A stretch of 64,000 nt of DNA from Oryzicola mucosus (GCF_014534685.1 NZ_JACVVX010000002.1:620001-684000), one strand, 5' to 3'. Counted from the stretch's first letter, positions 34,413 through 45,124 are shown. Program-made: numbers and translations. The notes: generated from the letters alone by a model not told the origin.

Positions 34413-35093
34413 ATGGACTGGACGGCCGCAATCGACAAGCACCGGGACGCGCTGAAGCGCGTGGTGGCCATGCTCGTCGCCATGGCGGGTTTTGCGGAGC
34501 CGGGCGCTGCGCAGGCCAGCCTGCCGCGCTGCGTGCATCGCGCCGTGCTGTGCCTGTTGCGGCCGGCCGAGGCCGCCGCCCGCCGGCTGATCGTCGTCGC
34601 CGCGCGCGGTCTTATCCTGCCGCCCCAATACCAGCGGCCGTCGCCACGCCGGCCGGCCGCAAACTCCGCCGCGGCGCGGCCCAGCCTGGCCCTGTTCGAC
34701 AGCCTGCGCGGGCAGCCGCGCCGCAGGCGGCCGGTCCTAACCGTCGTGCCGCGCATCCGCGTCATCGGCTGGAGCGACCCGGCGCCGCTGCCGGTGCGCC
34801 CAAAGCCCTTGCCCGACGATCCGCTCGATGCCGCCCGCCTGCGGTGCCGGCTGACCGCCCTGGCCGCAGCGCTCGACGATCTGCCGCGGCAGGCGCGGCG
34901 CCTGGCGCGCTGGCGCTACCGCCGCGACGCTGCCGTTCGGCGCGGCCGGGCGCATCGGCTGAGCCCGCTGCGGCCCGGCCCGCCGCCGGGCTTGCCGAAG
35001 CCCGTCACCGGTCGCGCCCACGCCGTCCATGCCACGCTGGACGATCTTCATGGGCTCGCCTTCTGGGTGCTGCAGCATCCCGACACCTCGTGA
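34413..35093 (+). CDS. conserved hypothetical protein of Mesorhizobium type
   Basis: A 226-residue protein with no known domain. A hydrophobic segment near the N-terminus (RVVAMLVAMAGFAEPGA) is followed by LPRCVHRAVLCLLRPAEAAARRLIVVAARGL, a low-complexity Arg/Pro middle and a helical end (DDPLDAARLRCRLTALAAALDDLPRQARRLARWR). I recall proteins with this order in Mesorhizobium but no function. An overlapping ORF in another frame (34550-35245) is an Arg/Ala/Pro-rich shadow. Upstream is the TIR-LRR cassette. Confidence 0.65.
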   Translation: MDWTAAIDKHRDALKRVVAMLVAMAGFAEPGAAQASLPRCVHRAVLCLLRPAEAAARRLIVVAARGLILPPQYQRPSPRRPAANSAAARPSLALFDSLRGQPRRRRPVLTVVPRIRVIGWSDPAPLPVRPKPLPDDPLDAARLRCRLTALAAALDDLPRQARRLARWRYRRDAAVRRGRAHRLSPLRPGPPPGLPKPVTGRAHAVHATLDDLHGLAFWVLQHPDTS

Positions 35094-35299
35094 TCTCCGG
35101 CCATCGCGTCCTCACACCGCCCGCAACCCCTTGGCCCGCCGTGGCCGAGGCCGCCGGCGTTCGCCCGGCGAGCCGGCTCCCACACTTTCCCGCGAAACAA
35201 CTTTGCCCGACAGGACAGTTGACCCGAACCGCTCAGCCGTGTTGAACGGGCGCGACGCGCCGCGCTGTCGCGGCCTGCTTTCGGAAAGGGGAGTTTCGG

Positions 35300-37480
35300 A
35301 TGTCGGATCGCATCGAGTTGAACGGGCTCAAAGTGTCGCCGGTGCTGGCGGACTTCGTGGCGCAGGAGGCGCTGCCGGGCACCGGCATCGACGAGCGCGC
35401 CTTCTGGGCCGGCTTTTCCGCCATCGTTCACGATCTCGCGCCGAAGAACCGGGCGCTTCTGGAGAAGCGCGACGCCATTCAGGAGCAGATCGACCACTGG
35501 TATCGCGAGCATGGCGCGCCGTCCGATATGGAGGCCTACCAGGCCTTCCTGAAGGAGATCGGCTATCTCGTCGAGGAAGGCCCGGCGTTTTCGGTCGCCA
35601 CCGGCAATGTCGATGCCGAGATCGCCCAGGTCGCCGGCCCGCAGCTGGTCGTGCCGGTGATGAATGCGCGCTACGCGCTCAACGCGGCGAATGCGCGCTG
35701 GGGCTCGCTCTACGACGCGCTCTACGGCACCGACGCGATTCCCGAGGAGGGCGGCGCCGAAAAGGGCAAGGGCTACAACCCCGCGCGCGGCGAAAAAGTC
35801 ATCGCCTGGGCGCGCCATTTCCTCGACGAGGCCGCGCCGCTCGACGGTGCCTCGTGGTCGGATGCCCGGGGTCTTTCGGTTGCCGACGGCAAGCTTGCGG
35901 TCGATCTCGGCGGCAAGAGCGTCGGGCTGAAGGACGCGCACAAATTCGCCGGCTATCTCGGCGAGGCGGCGTCGCCGACGCAGCTTCTGCTCGTCAACAA
36001 CGGCATGCATATCGAGATCCTGATCGACGCCGCCTCGACCATCGGCAAGGACGATCCGGCAGGCATCTCCGACGTCTGGCTCGAATCGGCGCTGACCACG
36101 ATCATGGATTGCGAGGATTCGGTCGCCGCCGTCGATGCCGAGGACAAGGTCATAGCCTATCGCAACTGGCTCGGCCTGATGAAGGGCGATCTGACCGAGG
36201 AGGTCGCCAAATCGGGCAAGACCTTCACCCGCAAGCTCAATCCCGACCTCGACTACACCGCGCCCGACGGCTCGACCTTCTCGCTGGTCTGCCGCTCCTT
36301 GATGCTGGTGCGCAATGTCGGCCACCTCATGACCAATCCGGCGATCCTCGACCGCGACGGCAACGAGGTTCCCGAGGGCATCATGGACGCGGCGCTGACC
36401 GCGCTCATCGCGCTGCACGATGTCGGCATCCATGGCCGCCGCAAGAATTCCCGCGCCGGCTCGATGTATGTCGTCAAGCCCAAGATGCACGGTCCGGAGG
36501 AGGTCGCGTTCGCGGTGGAAATCTTCGGCCGCGTCGAAGACCTGCTCGGCATGGCGCCCAACACCATCAAGATGGGCATCATGGACGAGGAGCGCCGCAC
36601 CACCGTCAACCTCAAGGAATGCATCCGCGCCGCGAAGGATCGCGTCGTCTTCATCAACACCGGCTTCCTAGACCGCACCGGCGACGAGATCCACACCTCG
36701 ATGCAGGCCGGCCCGATGATCCGCAAGGGCGACATGAAGCAGGCGGCGTGGATTTCGGCCTATGAGAACTGGAACGTCGATATCGGCCTGGAATGCGGTC
36801 TCGCCGGCCATGCGCAGATCGGCAAGGGCATGTGGGCGATGCCCGACCTGATGGCGGCGATGCTGGAGCAGAAGATCGCCCACCCCAAGGCCGGCGCCAA
36901 CACCGCCTGGGTGCCGTCGCCGACCGCTGCGACGCTGCATGCGACCCACTATCACAAGGTTGACGTGCATGCCGTCCAGGCGCAGCTGAAGAGCCGCCCC
37001 CGCGCCAGGCTGTCGGACATTCTGTCGGTGCCTGTCGCCGTCCGTCCGAACTGGTCGCCGGAGGACATCCAGCGCGAGCTCGACAACAACGCGCAGGGCA
37101 TTCTGGGCTATGTCGTGCGCTGGGTCGACCAGGGCGTCGGCTGCTCCAAGGTTCCCGACATCAACAATGTCGGCCTGATGGAGGACCGCGCGACGCTGCG
37201 CATCTCCGCCCAGCATATGGCCAACTGGCTGCATCATGGCGTGGTTACCCGCGACCAGGTGATGGAGACGCTGAAGCGCATGGCCGGCGTGGTCGACCGG
37301 CAGAACGAGGGCGATCCGCTCTATCGCCCGATGGCGCCCGACTATGACAATTCTATCGCCTTCCTCGCGGCTTGCGACCTGGTGTTCAAGGGCGTCCAGC
37401 AGCCCAACGGTTACACCGAGCCGGTCCTGCACGCGCGGCGGCTGGAGCTGAAGGCGCAGGACCGGGATTCGCATGGCTGA
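35300..37480 (+). CDS. glcB: malate synthase G
   Basis: A 726-residue enzyme joining glyoxylate and acetyl-CoA to malate, completing the glyoxylate bypass. Landmarks are [46 protein letters not shown], the [25 protein letters not shown] segment and [17 protein letters not shown], containing active-site residues. The C-terminal [24 protein letters not shown]-like region ([20 protein letters not shown]) is typical of GlcB. Normal length. The start ATG at 35300 has AAAGGGGAG before it. No isocitrate lyase is nearby. Confidence 0.96.
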   Translation: MSDRIELNGLKVSPVLADFVAQEALPGTGIDERAFWAGFSAIVHDLAPKNRALLEKRDAIQEQIDHWYREHGAPSDMEAYQAFLKEIGYLVEEGPAFSVATGNVDAEIAQVAGPQLVVPVMNARYALNAANARWGSLYDALYGTDAIPEEGGAEKGKGYNPARGEKVIAWARHFLDEAAPLDGASWSDARGLSVADGKLAVDLGGKSVGLKDAHKFAGYLGEAASPTQLLLVNNGMHIEILIDAASTIGKDDPAGISDVWLESALTTIMDCEDSVAAVDAEDKVIAYRNWLGLMKGDLTEEVAKSGKTFTRKLNPDLDYTAPDGSTFSLVCRSLMLVRNVGHLMTNPAILDRDGNEVPEGIMDAALTALIALHDVGIHGRRKNSRAGSMYVVKPKMHGPEEVAFAVEIFGRVEDLLGMAPNTIKMGIMDEERRTTVNLKECIRAAKDRVVFINTGFLDRTGDEIHTSMQAGPMIRKGDMKQAAWISAYENWNVDIGLECGLAGHAQIGKGMWAMPDLMAAMLEQKIAHPKAGANTAWVPSPTAATLHATHYHKVDVHAVQAQLKSRPRARLSDILSVPVAVRPNWSPEDIQRELDNNAQGILGYVVRWVDQGVGCSKVPDINNVGLMEDRATLRISAQHMANWLHHGVVTRDQVMETLKRMAGVVDRQNEGDPLYRPMAPDYDNSIAFLAACDLVFKGVQQPNGYTEPVLHARRLELKAQDRDSHG

Positions 37481-37489
37481 CGGGCTGCG

Positions 37490-38170
37490 ATGATAATCCT
37501 CGCGCTCGATTGTTCGGCAGCGCTCTGCGCGGCGTCGGTCTACGATGCCGCCACGGGACGCGAGCTCGGCCGTGAGGTGCGCGACCTCGGCAAGGGCCAT
37601 GCCGAGCATTTGATGCAGGTGATCGAAACCGCGCTTGAAAGAGCCGGTATCGGCTATGAGGCCGTCGCCCGCATCGCGGTCTCCATCGGTCCCGGCTCGT
37701 TCACCGGCATCCGCGTCGCGGTGTCCACGGCGCGCGGCCTTGCGCTCGCGCTGAAGGTGCCCGCGGTCGGCGTTTCGACGCTGGAAGCGCTTGCCGCGGA
37801 AGCGCGGGAGATTGCAGCCGGCCGGCCGGTTCTCGTCGTGCTGAATGGCGGGCGCGGCGAAGTGCATGGCGCGCTCTATGACGCGTCCGGCGGAACGCTG
37901 GTTGCGCCCAGCGTGATGACGCTGGACGATACAGCCGCGCTCGTGCGAGATTCCGGCCCGGTGCTTGCCGGCAATGCCGCGCAGGCGGTGGCGGAGGCTT
38001 CGTCCATGTCGGTCGATTTCGGTCCTTTCGGTGCGACGGCGGATATCGCGGTCTACGCCCGGCTGGGCGCCGACAAACCATCTTCGGAAAGGCCCAGCCC
38101 GCTTTATCTGCGCGCACCTGATGCCAAGCCGCAGGCGAGCTTCGTTTTGCCGCGCAAGGCTGACGAATGA
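37490..38170 (+). CDS. tsaB: tRNA threonylcarbamoyladenosine biosynthesis protein TsaB
   Basis: A 226-residue ASKHA-fold protein that works with TsaD and TsaE to make t6A at position 37 of ANN-decoding tRNAs. The N-terminus ILALDCSAALCAASVYD and the signature SIGPGSFTGIRVAVSTARGLALAL are standard. It is coupled to rimI by a four-base overlap (ATGA), a pair common in bacteria. Confidence 0.93.
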   Translation: MIILALDCSAALCAASVYDAATGRELGREVRDLGKGHAEHLMQVIETALERAGIGYEAVARIAVSIGPGSFTGIRVAVSTARGLALALKVPAVGVSTLEALAAEAREIAAGRPVLVVLNGGRGEVHGALYDASGGTLVAPSVMTLDDTAALVRDSGPVLAGNAAQAVAEASSMSVDFGPFGATADIAVYARLGADKPSSERPSPLYLRAPDAKPQASFVLPRKADE

Positions 38171-38655
38171 AGATCCCGTTCTGGCAATCTCGGCGCGATT
38201 TTGCGCTGCAAAGGCTCGAGCCCGGCGACAGCGAGGCGCTCTCGGTGCTGCACCAAGAAGATTTCACCCGACCGTGGAGCCCGGACGAGTTTGCCTCGCT
38301 GCTGGAGCAGGACACCGTGTTCGGCTTTGCCGCGCGGGAGACCGGGCACGGCAAGGCCGCTCCGGCAGGCTTCGTGCTGGCCCGTCTTGCGGCGGGCGAG
38401 GCCGAAATCCTCACCATCGCCGTGGATCGTGCGCAGCGGCGGCAGGGGCTGGGGTGGCAGCTGATGGACGCGGTGCTGCGCGAGTTGCACAACCAGCGGG
38501 CCGAGGCGCTTTTCCTCGAAGTCGACGAGACCAACGCGCCGGCCATTGCGCTTTACCGGCGTTTCGGCTTCCATGAGGTCGGCAAGCGACCGAATTACTA
38601 CCAGTCGGCGCGCGGCGCCACCGGCGCGCTCGTCATGCGGCGCGACCTTCGTTAG
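38167..38655 (+). CDS. rimI: ribosomal protein alanine N-acetyltransferase RimI
   Basis: A 162-residue GNAT enzyme; E. coli RimI acetylates the N-terminus of S18. The acetyl-CoA loop TIAVDRAQRRQGLGWQLMDAVL, the strand LFLEVDETNAPAIALYRRFGFHEVGKRPNYY and total length fit. Overlaps tsaB. Confidence 0.9.
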   Translation: MKIPFWQSRRDFALQRLEPGDSEALSVLHQEDFTRPWSPDEFASLLEQDTVFGFAARETGHGKAAPAGFVLARLAAGEAEILTIAVDRAQRRQGLGWQLMDAVLRELHNQRAEALFLEVDETNAPAIALYRRFGFHEVGKRPNYYQSARGATGALVMRRDLR

Positions 38656-38680
38656 CCTCGATCTGCAAGGGTGCCGCCAG

Positions 38681-39541
38681 GTGTCGATTTCCGAAACCGT
38701 CCCCCTCGACCGGCCTGAGTTTCCGCTGGGCAGCAGCCGTGGCGTCCGGTTTTTGCGGCTGTTTCGCACCGGCCTCGGCCTGGCGTTTGCCCTGCTTGCC
38801 TGCCTGGTGCTGGTCCCGCTTCAAATGATCTCGATGAAGACCGGTCTGTGGCCGGAAACCGTGATCCTGAAGATCTGGCATCGCTGTATCCTCATCGCGC
38901 TGGGCATCCGGGTGACGATGAAGGGCAGGCTGTATGACCAGCGTCCGCTGCTGGTCGTGTCCAATCATATTTCCTGGACCGATATCTGCGTGCTCGGCTC
39001 GAAGGTGAACGTCACCTTCATCGCCAAGGCCGAGCTGTCGAAATGGCCGATGGTCGGCGGGTTGTCGCGGCTGCAGCGCACGGTGTTTATCGAGCGCGAG
39101 CGCAAGCGCAAGTCGGGACAGCAGGCCAGCGAGATCGCGCAGCGCCTGGGGCAGGGCGATGCGATGGTGCTGTTTGCCGAAGGCACCACCAGCGACGGCA
39201 CGGTGATCCTGCCGTTCAAGAGCACCTTGTTCGGCGCGGCCACCATGGCGTTGGCCGAAGGTACGGCGGAGCGGGTGTTCATCCAGCCGGTCTCGATCGC
39301 CTATACCAGGCTGCAGGGCATCGCCATGGGGCGCAGGCAGCGCGCCGTCGCCTCATGGGTCGGCGATACCGATCTGGCCACGCACGCCTTCGAACTGCTT
39401 GCGCAGGGCGGGATGGATGTCGAGCTCACCTTCGGCGAGCCGATCGAATTCGCGGCGGGGTCGAGCCGCAAGGAGGCGACGCGCATCATCGAGGCCCGCG
39501 TCCGCGAGATGGCCGCGGTTTCCCTGCGCAATCCGATCTAG
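38681..39541 (+). CDS. lysophospholipid acyltransferase (PlsC-like)
   Basis: A 286-residue membrane-associated 1-acylglycerol-3-phosphate acyltransferase-type protein. An N-terminal hydrophobic segment (RTGLGLAFALLACLVLVPL) is followed by the catalytic HX4D in VVSNHISWTDICVLG and the substrate motif VLFAEGTTSDG. I start at GTG 38681, close after rimI; the frame open to 38546 runs inside rimI. In related genomes it lies next to miaB, as here. It could make phosphatidic acid or acylate ornithine lipids. Confidence 0.82.
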   Translation: MSISETVPLDRPEFPLGSSRGVRFLRLFRTGLGLAFALLACLVLVPLQMISMKTGLWPETVILKIWHRCILIALGIRVTMKGRLYDQRPLLVVSNHISWTDICVLGSKVNVTFIAKAELSKWPMVGGLSRLQRTVFIERERKRKSGQQASEIAQRLGQGDAMVLFAEGTTSDGTVILPFKSTLFGAATMALAEGTAERVFIQPVSIAYTRLQGIAMGRRQRAVASWVGDTDLATHAFELLAQGGMDVELTFGEPIEFAAGSSRKEATRIIEARVREMAAVSLRNPI

Positions 39542-39656
39542 GTTTGGATCGCATCCGCAGTTTCCGCGCCGTCTTTTGTTGCAGCTTCGCATCGGCGCTC
39601 CTATCTGCGCCGCCGGGCCATACTGAAAATCGTTTCGATTTGACGGCCTATGCGTT

Positions 39657-41057
39657 ATGAGGCGCAGCATGGAACTCAAAGAAGCTCACCACCAAGCGCC
39701 TGACGCTCTGCTGACGCCGGCCAAGAAGGTCTTCATCAAGACCTATGGCTGCCAGATGAACGTCTACGACTCCCAGCGGATGAACGATGCGTTGTCCGCC
39801 GACGGCTATACGTCGACCGATGTAATCGAAGATGCCGACCTCGTTTTGTTGAACACCTGCCACATCCGCGAGAAGGCTGCCGAGAAGGTTTATTCCGAGC
39901 TCGGTCGTTTGCGCGACATGAAGGCCGAACGTGCCGGCGCAGGCCGCGAGATGGTGATCGGCGTGACCGGCTGCGTGGCGCAGGCCGAAGGCGGAGAAAT
40001 CCTGCGACGCTCGCCTGCCGTGGACCTTGTGGTTGGTCCGCAGACCTATCATCGCCTGCCCGATGTGGTGAGGCGGGTGCGCGGCGGCCAGAAGGTCGTC
40101 GAGACCGAATACGCGCTGGAAGATAAGTTCGACCACTTGCCGCAACCGCGCAGGCAGGACGTGATCAAGCGCGGGGTGACCGCGTTTCTCACCGTGCAGG
40201 AGGGCTGCGACAAGTTCTGCACCTTCTGCGTTGTGCCCTATACGCGCGGATCGGAAGTCTCGCGTTCGGTTGCACAGATCGTCGCCGAGGCGGAGCGGCT
40301 GGCCGACGCCGGCGTTCGCGAGGTCACGCTGCTCGGCCAGAACGTCAATGCCTGGCATGGCGAAGGCCCGGACGGCAGCGAATGGGGTTTGGGCCGGCTG
40401 CTCTACAGGCTTGCTGATATCCCCGGCCTGTCGCGGCTGCGCTACACCACCAGCCATCCGCGCGACATGGACGACGAACTGATCGCCGCCCATCGCGACC
40501 TGCGGACGCTGATGCCCTATCTGCATCTGCCGGTGCAGGCGGGCTCGAACCGAATCCTCAAGGCGATGAACCGCAAGCATACGGCTGCCGATTATCTCAA
40601 GCTGATCGACCGCGTGCGCGCCGCGCGCGACGATATCGCGCTGTCGGGCGATTTCATCGTCGGGTTCCCCGGCGAGACGGATGCCGATTTCGAGGACACG
40701 ATGACGTTGGTGCGCGAGGTGCGTTATGCGTCTGCGTTCTCGTTCAAATATTCGCCGCGTCCCGGCACGCCCGGCGCCGACATGAAGAACCATGTCGAGG
40801 AAGCGGTGAAGAACGAACGCCTGCAGAGGCTGCAGGCATTGCTGACCCAGCAGCAGCAGGATTTCGTCGACAGCCTGATCGGAAAGACCATCGAGACGCT
40901 TGTGGAAAAGCCCGGCCGCGAGGCTGGACAGGTCATGGGACGGTCACCTTGGCTGCAGACAGTTATTCTTGATGTAAACGCCGCCCGAATCGGCGACATT
41001 GTGGATGTGAAAGTCACCAAGACGGGCTACAACAGCCTGTACGCCGAACGGATTTGA
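39657..41057 (+). CDS. miaB: tRNA-2-methylthio-N6-dimethylallyladenosine synthase MiaB
   Basis: A 466-residue radical SAM methylthiotransferase. The N-terminal UPF0004 domain holds three cluster cysteines ([35 protein letters not shown]). The radical SAM motif is [19 protein letters not shown]. The TRAM domain forms the end (..[15 protein letters not shown]). It adds the methylthio group to i6A37 in tRNA. It overlaps the next gene region by the stop. Confidence 0.96.
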   Translation: MRRSMELKEAHHQAPDALLTPAKKVFIKTYGCQMNVYDSQRMNDALSADGYTSTDVIEDADLVLLNTCHIREKAAEKVYSELGRLRDMKAERAGAGREMVIGVTGCVAQAEGGEILRRSPAVDLVVGPQTYHRLPDVVRRVRGGQKVVETEYALEDKFDHLPQPRRQDVIKRGVTAFLTVQEGCDKFCTFCVVPYTRGSEVSRSVAQIVAEAERLADAGVREVTLLGQNVNAWHGEGPDGSEWGLGRLLYRLADIPGLSRLRYTTSHPRDMDDELIAAHRDLRTLMPYLHLPVQAGSNRILKAMNRKHTAADYLKLIDRVRAARDDIALSGDFIVGFPGETDADFEDTMTLVREVRYASAFSFKYSPRPGTPGADMKNHVEEAVKNERLQRLQALLTQQQQDFVDSLIGKTIETLVEKPGREAGQVMGRSPWLQTVILDVNAARIGDIVDVKVTKTGYNSLYAERI

Positions 41058-41083
41058 ACCCGACGGCAGATGAGGAGAGACGT

Positions 41084-42121
41084 TTGAGCGCTGCCGAATT
41101 GAAGAATCTGCCCTCCGGGGCGTCTGACATCGCGCACATCGTACTGACTTTCGACAACAACAAGCTAGCCAGCGCGCTGTACGGCCAGTTCGATGAGAAT
41201 CTGGCGCGTCTGGAACAAAAGCTCGGCGTCGATATCCGCTCCCGCGGCAACCAGCTGAACATCAAGGGCAACGCCACCGCGACCAATCAGGCGCGGCGCG
41301 CGCTGGACCACCTCTATGGTATTTTGCAAAAGGGGGCCGATATCGCCCAATCCGATGTCGACGGTGCGGTCCGCATGGCGCTGGCGCCAGACGACCAGCT
41401 GACGTTGCCGACGCTGGAGCGCAAGGGCAAGGTGGCCGCCGCGCAAATTTCGACCCGCAAGAAGACCATCTATGCCCGTTCGCTCAACCAGGACGCCTAT
41501 ATGCGCGCGCTGGAACGGTCTGAGCTGGTGTTCGGCATCGGGCCGGCGGGCACCGGCAAGACCTACCTGGCGGTGGCACATGCGGCCATGCTTTTGGAAC
41601 GCGGCATGGTCGAGCGCATCATCCTGTCGCGTCCGGCTGTCGAGGCCGGCGAGCGTCTCGGCTTCCTGCCCGGCGACATGAAGGAGAAGGTCGACCCTTA
41701 TCTGCGGCCGCTCTACGACGCGCTCTACGACATGATGCCGGCCGATAAGGTCGAACGGGCGATTGCTGCGGGCGTGATCGAGATCGCGCCGCTGGCCTTC
41801 ATGCGCGGGCGGACGCTGGCGCATGCGGCGGTGATCCTGGACGAGTCGCAGAACACAACGCCGATGCAGATGAAGATGTTCCTCACCCGCCTGGGCGAGA
41901 ACTCGCGCATGATCATCACCGGCGACCCGACGCAGATCGACCTGCCGCCGAACACACGTTCGGGTCTGGTGGAGGCGCTGCGCATTCTGGACGGAGTGAC
42001 GGGAGCTGTGACGGTGCGGTTCAACGACGGAGACGTTGTGCGTCATCCGCTGGTGGCCGAGATCGTCAGGGCCTATGATCGCGACGGCAAGGTTGCGCGC
42101 GGCCTGGGCTCCGAAAGCTGA
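41084..42121 (+). CDS. phoH: PhoH-family ATPase (YbeZ)
   Basis: A 345-residue P-loop protein. An N-terminal KH-like domain (ENLARLEQKLGVDIRSRGNQLNIKG) is followed by the PhoH ATPase: Walker A GPAGTGKTYLAVAHAAMLL, PLYDALYDMM, Walker B AAVILDESQNTTPMQMKMFLTRLG and TGDPTQIDLP. It acts with YbeY in ribosome and RNA metabolism. I chose TTG 41084 because GAGGAGAGA precedes it; a TTG at 41054 overlapping the miaB stop is possible. Confidence 0.92.
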   Translation: MSAAELKNLPSGASDIAHIVLTFDNNKLASALYGQFDENLARLEQKLGVDIRSRGNQLNIKGNATATNQARRALDHLYGILQKGADIAQSDVDGAVRMALAPDDQLTLPTLERKGKVAAAQISTRKKTIYARSLNQDAYMRALERSELVFGIGPAGTGKTYLAVAHAAMLLERGMVERIILSRPAVEAGERLGFLPGDMKEKVDPYLRPLYDALYDMMPADKVERAIAAGVIEIAPLAFMRGRTLAHAAVILDESQNTTPMQMKMFLTRLGENSRMIITGDPTQIDLPPNTRSGLVEALRILDGVTGAVTVRFNDGDVVRHPLVAEIVRAYDRDGKVARGLGSES

Positions 42122-42124
42122 GGC

Positions 42125-42631
42125 ATGGCTTCGGACACTGAGCAGACGGCGCTTACGGTGGCGGGCGTCGAAGTCGACCTCATGGTCGAAGCGGGGAACT
42201 GGCCCGACGAGGTCGAACTGCGCGGCCTTGTCGCGGCCGCGCTGGGCGCGGGGCTGGCTGAGGCGGAAGCCGAAGGCGAGGGGTCGGAATTGAGCCTCGT
42301 CTTCACCGACGATGCGTCTATCCGCGACCTGAATGCGCAGTGGCGGGAGAAGGACAAGCCGACCAACGTGCTGTCCTTTCCGGCGTTCCCGGTGGCGCCG
42401 GGCGACAAGCTGCCGCCGATGCTGGGCGATATCGTCCTGGCGTGTGAGACGGTTTTTCGCGAGGCGGAGCTGGAAGACAAGCCGCTCGGCAACCATATCA
42501 CCCATCTCGTAGTTCATGGATTGCTCCATCTGTTGGGCTACGACCATGAGACCGACGAAGAGGCGGAGGAGATGGAGGAACTGGAGCGCCGCGCGCTTGC
42601 AAGGCTTGCCATTCCCGACCCTTACGCTTAA
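42125..42631 (+). CDS. ybeY: endoribonuclease YbeY
   Basis: A 168-residue zinc endoribonuclease for 16S rRNA 3' maturation and ribosome quality control. The metal motif [25 protein letters not shown] (HX3HX5H) and the earlier [13 protein letters not shown] are clear. It begins three bases after phoH, the normal phoH-ybeY-corC arrangement. Confidence 0.95.
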   Translation: MASDTEQTALTVAGVEVDLMVEAGNWPDEVELRGLVAAALGAGLAEAEAEGEGSELSLVFTDDASIRDLNAQWREKDKPTNVLSFPAFPVAPGDKLPPMLGDIVLACETVFREAELEDKPLGNHITHLVVHGLLHLLGYDHETDEEAEEMEELERRALARLAIPDPYA

Positions 42632-42658
42632 CACGGAAGTTCAATTGACCGGACGACG

Positions 42659-43726
42659 ATGAACGAGAAACCTGAGACGACCGCAATTCCCGAGACCGGG
42701 AGCGCGGCCAAAGCCTCCGAAACAGCCGAAGACGGGCCTAGTACGAGCGCGGCATCTGCCGCAACCATCACCCAGCCGGCTGTAGAAGGCCCTTCTTTCC
42801 TGGAAAGAATCGGGCGGCTTTTCCGTCAGCGCAATGGCGGCAATATCCGCGAGGAGATAGCCGACGCGCTGGCCGAGTCCGGGGCCGACACGGATTCCTT
42901 CTCGCCTGGCGAACGCGCCATGCTCGGCAACATCCTTCGCCTGCGCGAAGTGACGGTCGAGGATGTCATGGTGCCGCGCGCCGACATCCAGGCCATCGAG
43001 ATCACCACCAACCTGTCCGATCTTCTGGCGATGTTCCAGGATTCGGGGCATTCGCGCATGCCGGTCTATGCCGGGAGCCTGGATGATCCGCGCGGCATGG
43101 TGCATATCCGCGACGTGCTTGTGCATATCACATCCGCTGCGAGGATCGGCGTGAAGCCGCCCGGCGAAGGGGCGGGCGCTTTGCTCGACCTGTCGCGGGT
43201 CGATCTCAGCCAGTCCATCGAGACGCTCGGACTGATCCGCAACGTTCTGTTCGTGCCGTCCGCGATGCTCGCTTCCGAACTGATGACGCGCATGCAGGCG
43301 ACCCGCACGCAGATGGCGCTGGTCATCGACGAATATGGCGGAACCGATGGCGTCGTCTCGCTCGAAGATATTGTCGAGGTGGTGGTCGGCGACATCGAGG
43401 ACGAGCATGACGAGGATGTGCCGCTGATCACCCATGCGGGCGACGGCGTGTTCATCATCGACGGCAAGGCGGAGATCGAAGACGTCGCGCCGATGATCAG
43501 CGACGATTTCAAGCCGGGCGAGCATCTCGAATATGTCGACACGATCGGCGGCATGGTGCTCAACGCCTTTGGCCGCGTGCCTCTGCGCGGCGAGGTGATC
43601 CAGGCTGTGCCGGGCTTCGAATTCCATGTGCTCGATGCCGACCCGCGCAGGGTCAAGCGGGTTCGCATCGTCGATCTGAGCAAGGTCGAGGAGCATCGCC
43701 GCGAGCCGAAGGTGGCGCAGGGGTAG
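42659..43726 (+). CDS. corC: CBS-domain CorC/TlyC (YbeX-like) protein
   Basis: A 355-residue protein without transmembrane segments. After a low-complexity tail of about 45 residues, two CBS domains follow (TVEDVMVPRADIQAIEITTNLSDLLAMFQDSGHSRMPVYAG; VFIIDEYGG-like VIDEYGGTDGVVSLEDIVEVVVGDIEDEHD). A CorC_HlyC C-terminal domain ends it. YbeX influences ribosome biogenesis and magnesium/cobalt handling. It is last of miaB-phoH-ybeY-corC. Confidence 0.9.
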   Translation: MNEKPETTAIPETGSAAKASETAEDGPSTSAASAATITQPAVEGPSFLERIGRLFRQRNGGNIREEIADALAESGADTDSFSPGERAMLGNILRLREVTVEDVMVPRADIQAIEITTNLSDLLAMFQDSGHSRMPVYAGSLDDPRGMVHIRDVLVHITSAARIGVKPPGEGAGALLDLSRVDLSQSIETLGLIRNVLFVPSAMLASELMTRMQATRTQMALVIDEYGGTDGVVSLEDIVEVVVGDIEDEHDEDVPLITHAGDGVFIIDGKAEIEDVAPMISDDFKPGEHLEYVDTIGGMVLNAFGRVPLRGEVIQAVPGFEFHVLDADPRRVKRVRIVDLSKVEEHRREPKVAQG

Positions 43727-43752
43727 ACCCCGCGCCGAGTATCCTGAAAACG

Positions 43753-43781
43753 AAAACGGCGGCCCTTTGGACCGCCGTTTT
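43753..43781. terminator. bidirectional terminator between corC and rhaI
   Basis: AAAACGGCGG and CCGCCGTTTT form a 10-bp stem with the loop CCCTTTGGA. A/T runs on each side suit both converging transcripts. Confidence 0.85.
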
Positions 43782-43801
43782 GATTCCAAGTACCGGTGGC
43801 G

Positions 43802-45094
43802 TCAGACGATGCCGCCGCTGCCGCCTGCAACCGCGGGGCGCTCGGCTGCTACCTTGGCGCGATAGCCGGCCTCGCGATAGGCCGCGACGGGCTCGATGGC
43901 GCCGCCGGCATTCAGCCGCGCCATGGCCAGGATCGGCTCGACGTCGGTGCGGTAGGCTGTCTTGAGCGTCTGGGTGGCCATCAGCGCGTCATTGTCTTCC
44001 TGGAAACCTTCCAGCCCCTTGCGGTCGACCAGCAACGCCTGGGCATAGGCGCGCTGCACCTCGACCGCCGACAGCATCAGGCTCTCGATGGGGTCGGTGA
44101 CGTTGTGGCTCTGGTCGAGCATATGGGCGGGGTCGAAGCCTTCCGCGCCGTTCAGTTCGGCATCGACCAGTTCGTTGAAGACCAGGAACAGCCGGTAGGG
44201 GTCGACCGAACCGGCGTCGAGGTCGTCGTCGCCATATTTCGAATCGTTGAAGTGGAAGCCGCCGAGCTTCTTGAACTGGATCAGGCGGGAGACGATCATC
44301 TCGATATTGACGTTGGGTGCGTGGTGGCCGAGATCGACCAGGCAGAAGGCCTTGGCGCCGAGTTCCTGGGCGATGATGTAGTTGGTGCCCCAGTCCTGCA
44401 CGACGGTGGAGTAGAAGGCCGGCTCGTACATCTTGTGCTCGGTGAAGAGCTTCCAGTCGTCGGGCAGGGCCTTATAGATTTCCTTGGCCGAGTCGAGATA
44501 GCGCTCGAAGGAACGGGCGAAATTGACCTGGCCGGGGAAGTTTGAGCCGTCGCCGATCCAGATGGTCAGCGCCTTTGAGCCGATGGCCTTGCCGATCTCG
44601 ATGCATTCGATGTTGTGCTCGACCGCCTGGCTGCGGGCTCCGGCGTCGGCATTGGTCAGCGAGCCGAATTTGTAGGACTGTTTCTGGCCGGCGGCGTCTG
44701 AGAAGGTGTTGGAGTTCATGGCGTCGAAGCCGAGGCCGAAGCGGCTCGCGGCCTGCTTGAGGCGGTTCGGCTCGGCCTTGTCCCATGGAATGTGCAGCGA
44801 GACGGTGTTCGTCGCCCGGGTCAGCTGGCTGATGACGGCGCAGTCCTCGATCTTGTCGAAGATGTCGCGCGGCTCGCCCTGGCCGGGGAAGCGGGCGAAG
44901 CGCGTGCCGCCGGTGCCGACGCCCCAGGAGGGAACGGCGACATTGAACTTCGACACCTTGTCGAGGATCGCAGCTATGTCGATGCCGCGACGCGACAGGC
45001 GCTCGCCCAGAGCGTCGTAGTCTCTGGTGAGGTCGGCCTGCCGGCTCGCATTGTGTTTGGCGACGATATCGGCGGAAATGATCTGTTCGGTCAC
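43802..45094 (-). CDS. rhaI: L-rhamnose isomerase (rhizobial RhaI)
   Basis: A 430-residue sugar isomerase of the rhizobial/Pseudomonas RhaI type, converting L-rhamnose to L-rhamnulose in a TIM barrel. Metal ligands are in FTEHKMYEPAFYSTVVQDWG, LVDLGHHAPNVNIEMIVSRL and GGFHFNDSKYGDDDLDAG. Normal length. It follows rhaD in the divergent rhaDI operon. Confidence 0.93.
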   Translation of the reverse strand: MTEQIISADIVAKHNASRQADLTRDYDALGERLSRRGIDIAAILDKVSKFNVAVPSWGVGTGGTRFARFPGQGEPRDIFDKIEDCAVISQLTRATNTVSLHIPWDKAEPNRLKQAASRFGLGFDAMNSNTFSDAAGQKQSYKFGSLTNADAGARSQAVEHNIECIEIGKAIGSKALTIWIGDGSNFPGQVNFARSFERYLDSAKEIYKALPDDWKLFTEHKMYEPAFYSTVVQDWGTNYIIAQELGAKAFCLVDLGHHAPNVNIEMIVSRLIQFKKLGGFHFNDSKYGDDDLDAGSVDPYRLFLVFNELVDAELNGAEGFDPAHMLDQSHNVTDPIESLMLSAVEVQRAYAQALLVDRKGLEGFQEDNDALMATQTLKTAYRTDVEPILAMARLNAGGAIEPVAAYREAGYRAKVAAERPAVAGGSGGIV

Positions 45095-45124
45095 GATGGT
45101 ATCCTCCGGAATTGTTCTAGCCTT

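Noticed and set aside
34550-35245. 231-codon frame overlapping the 34413 gene
   Set aside because: Arg/Ala/Pro-rich frame in GC-rich DNA; the 34413 frame has more plausible hydrophobic and helical segments.
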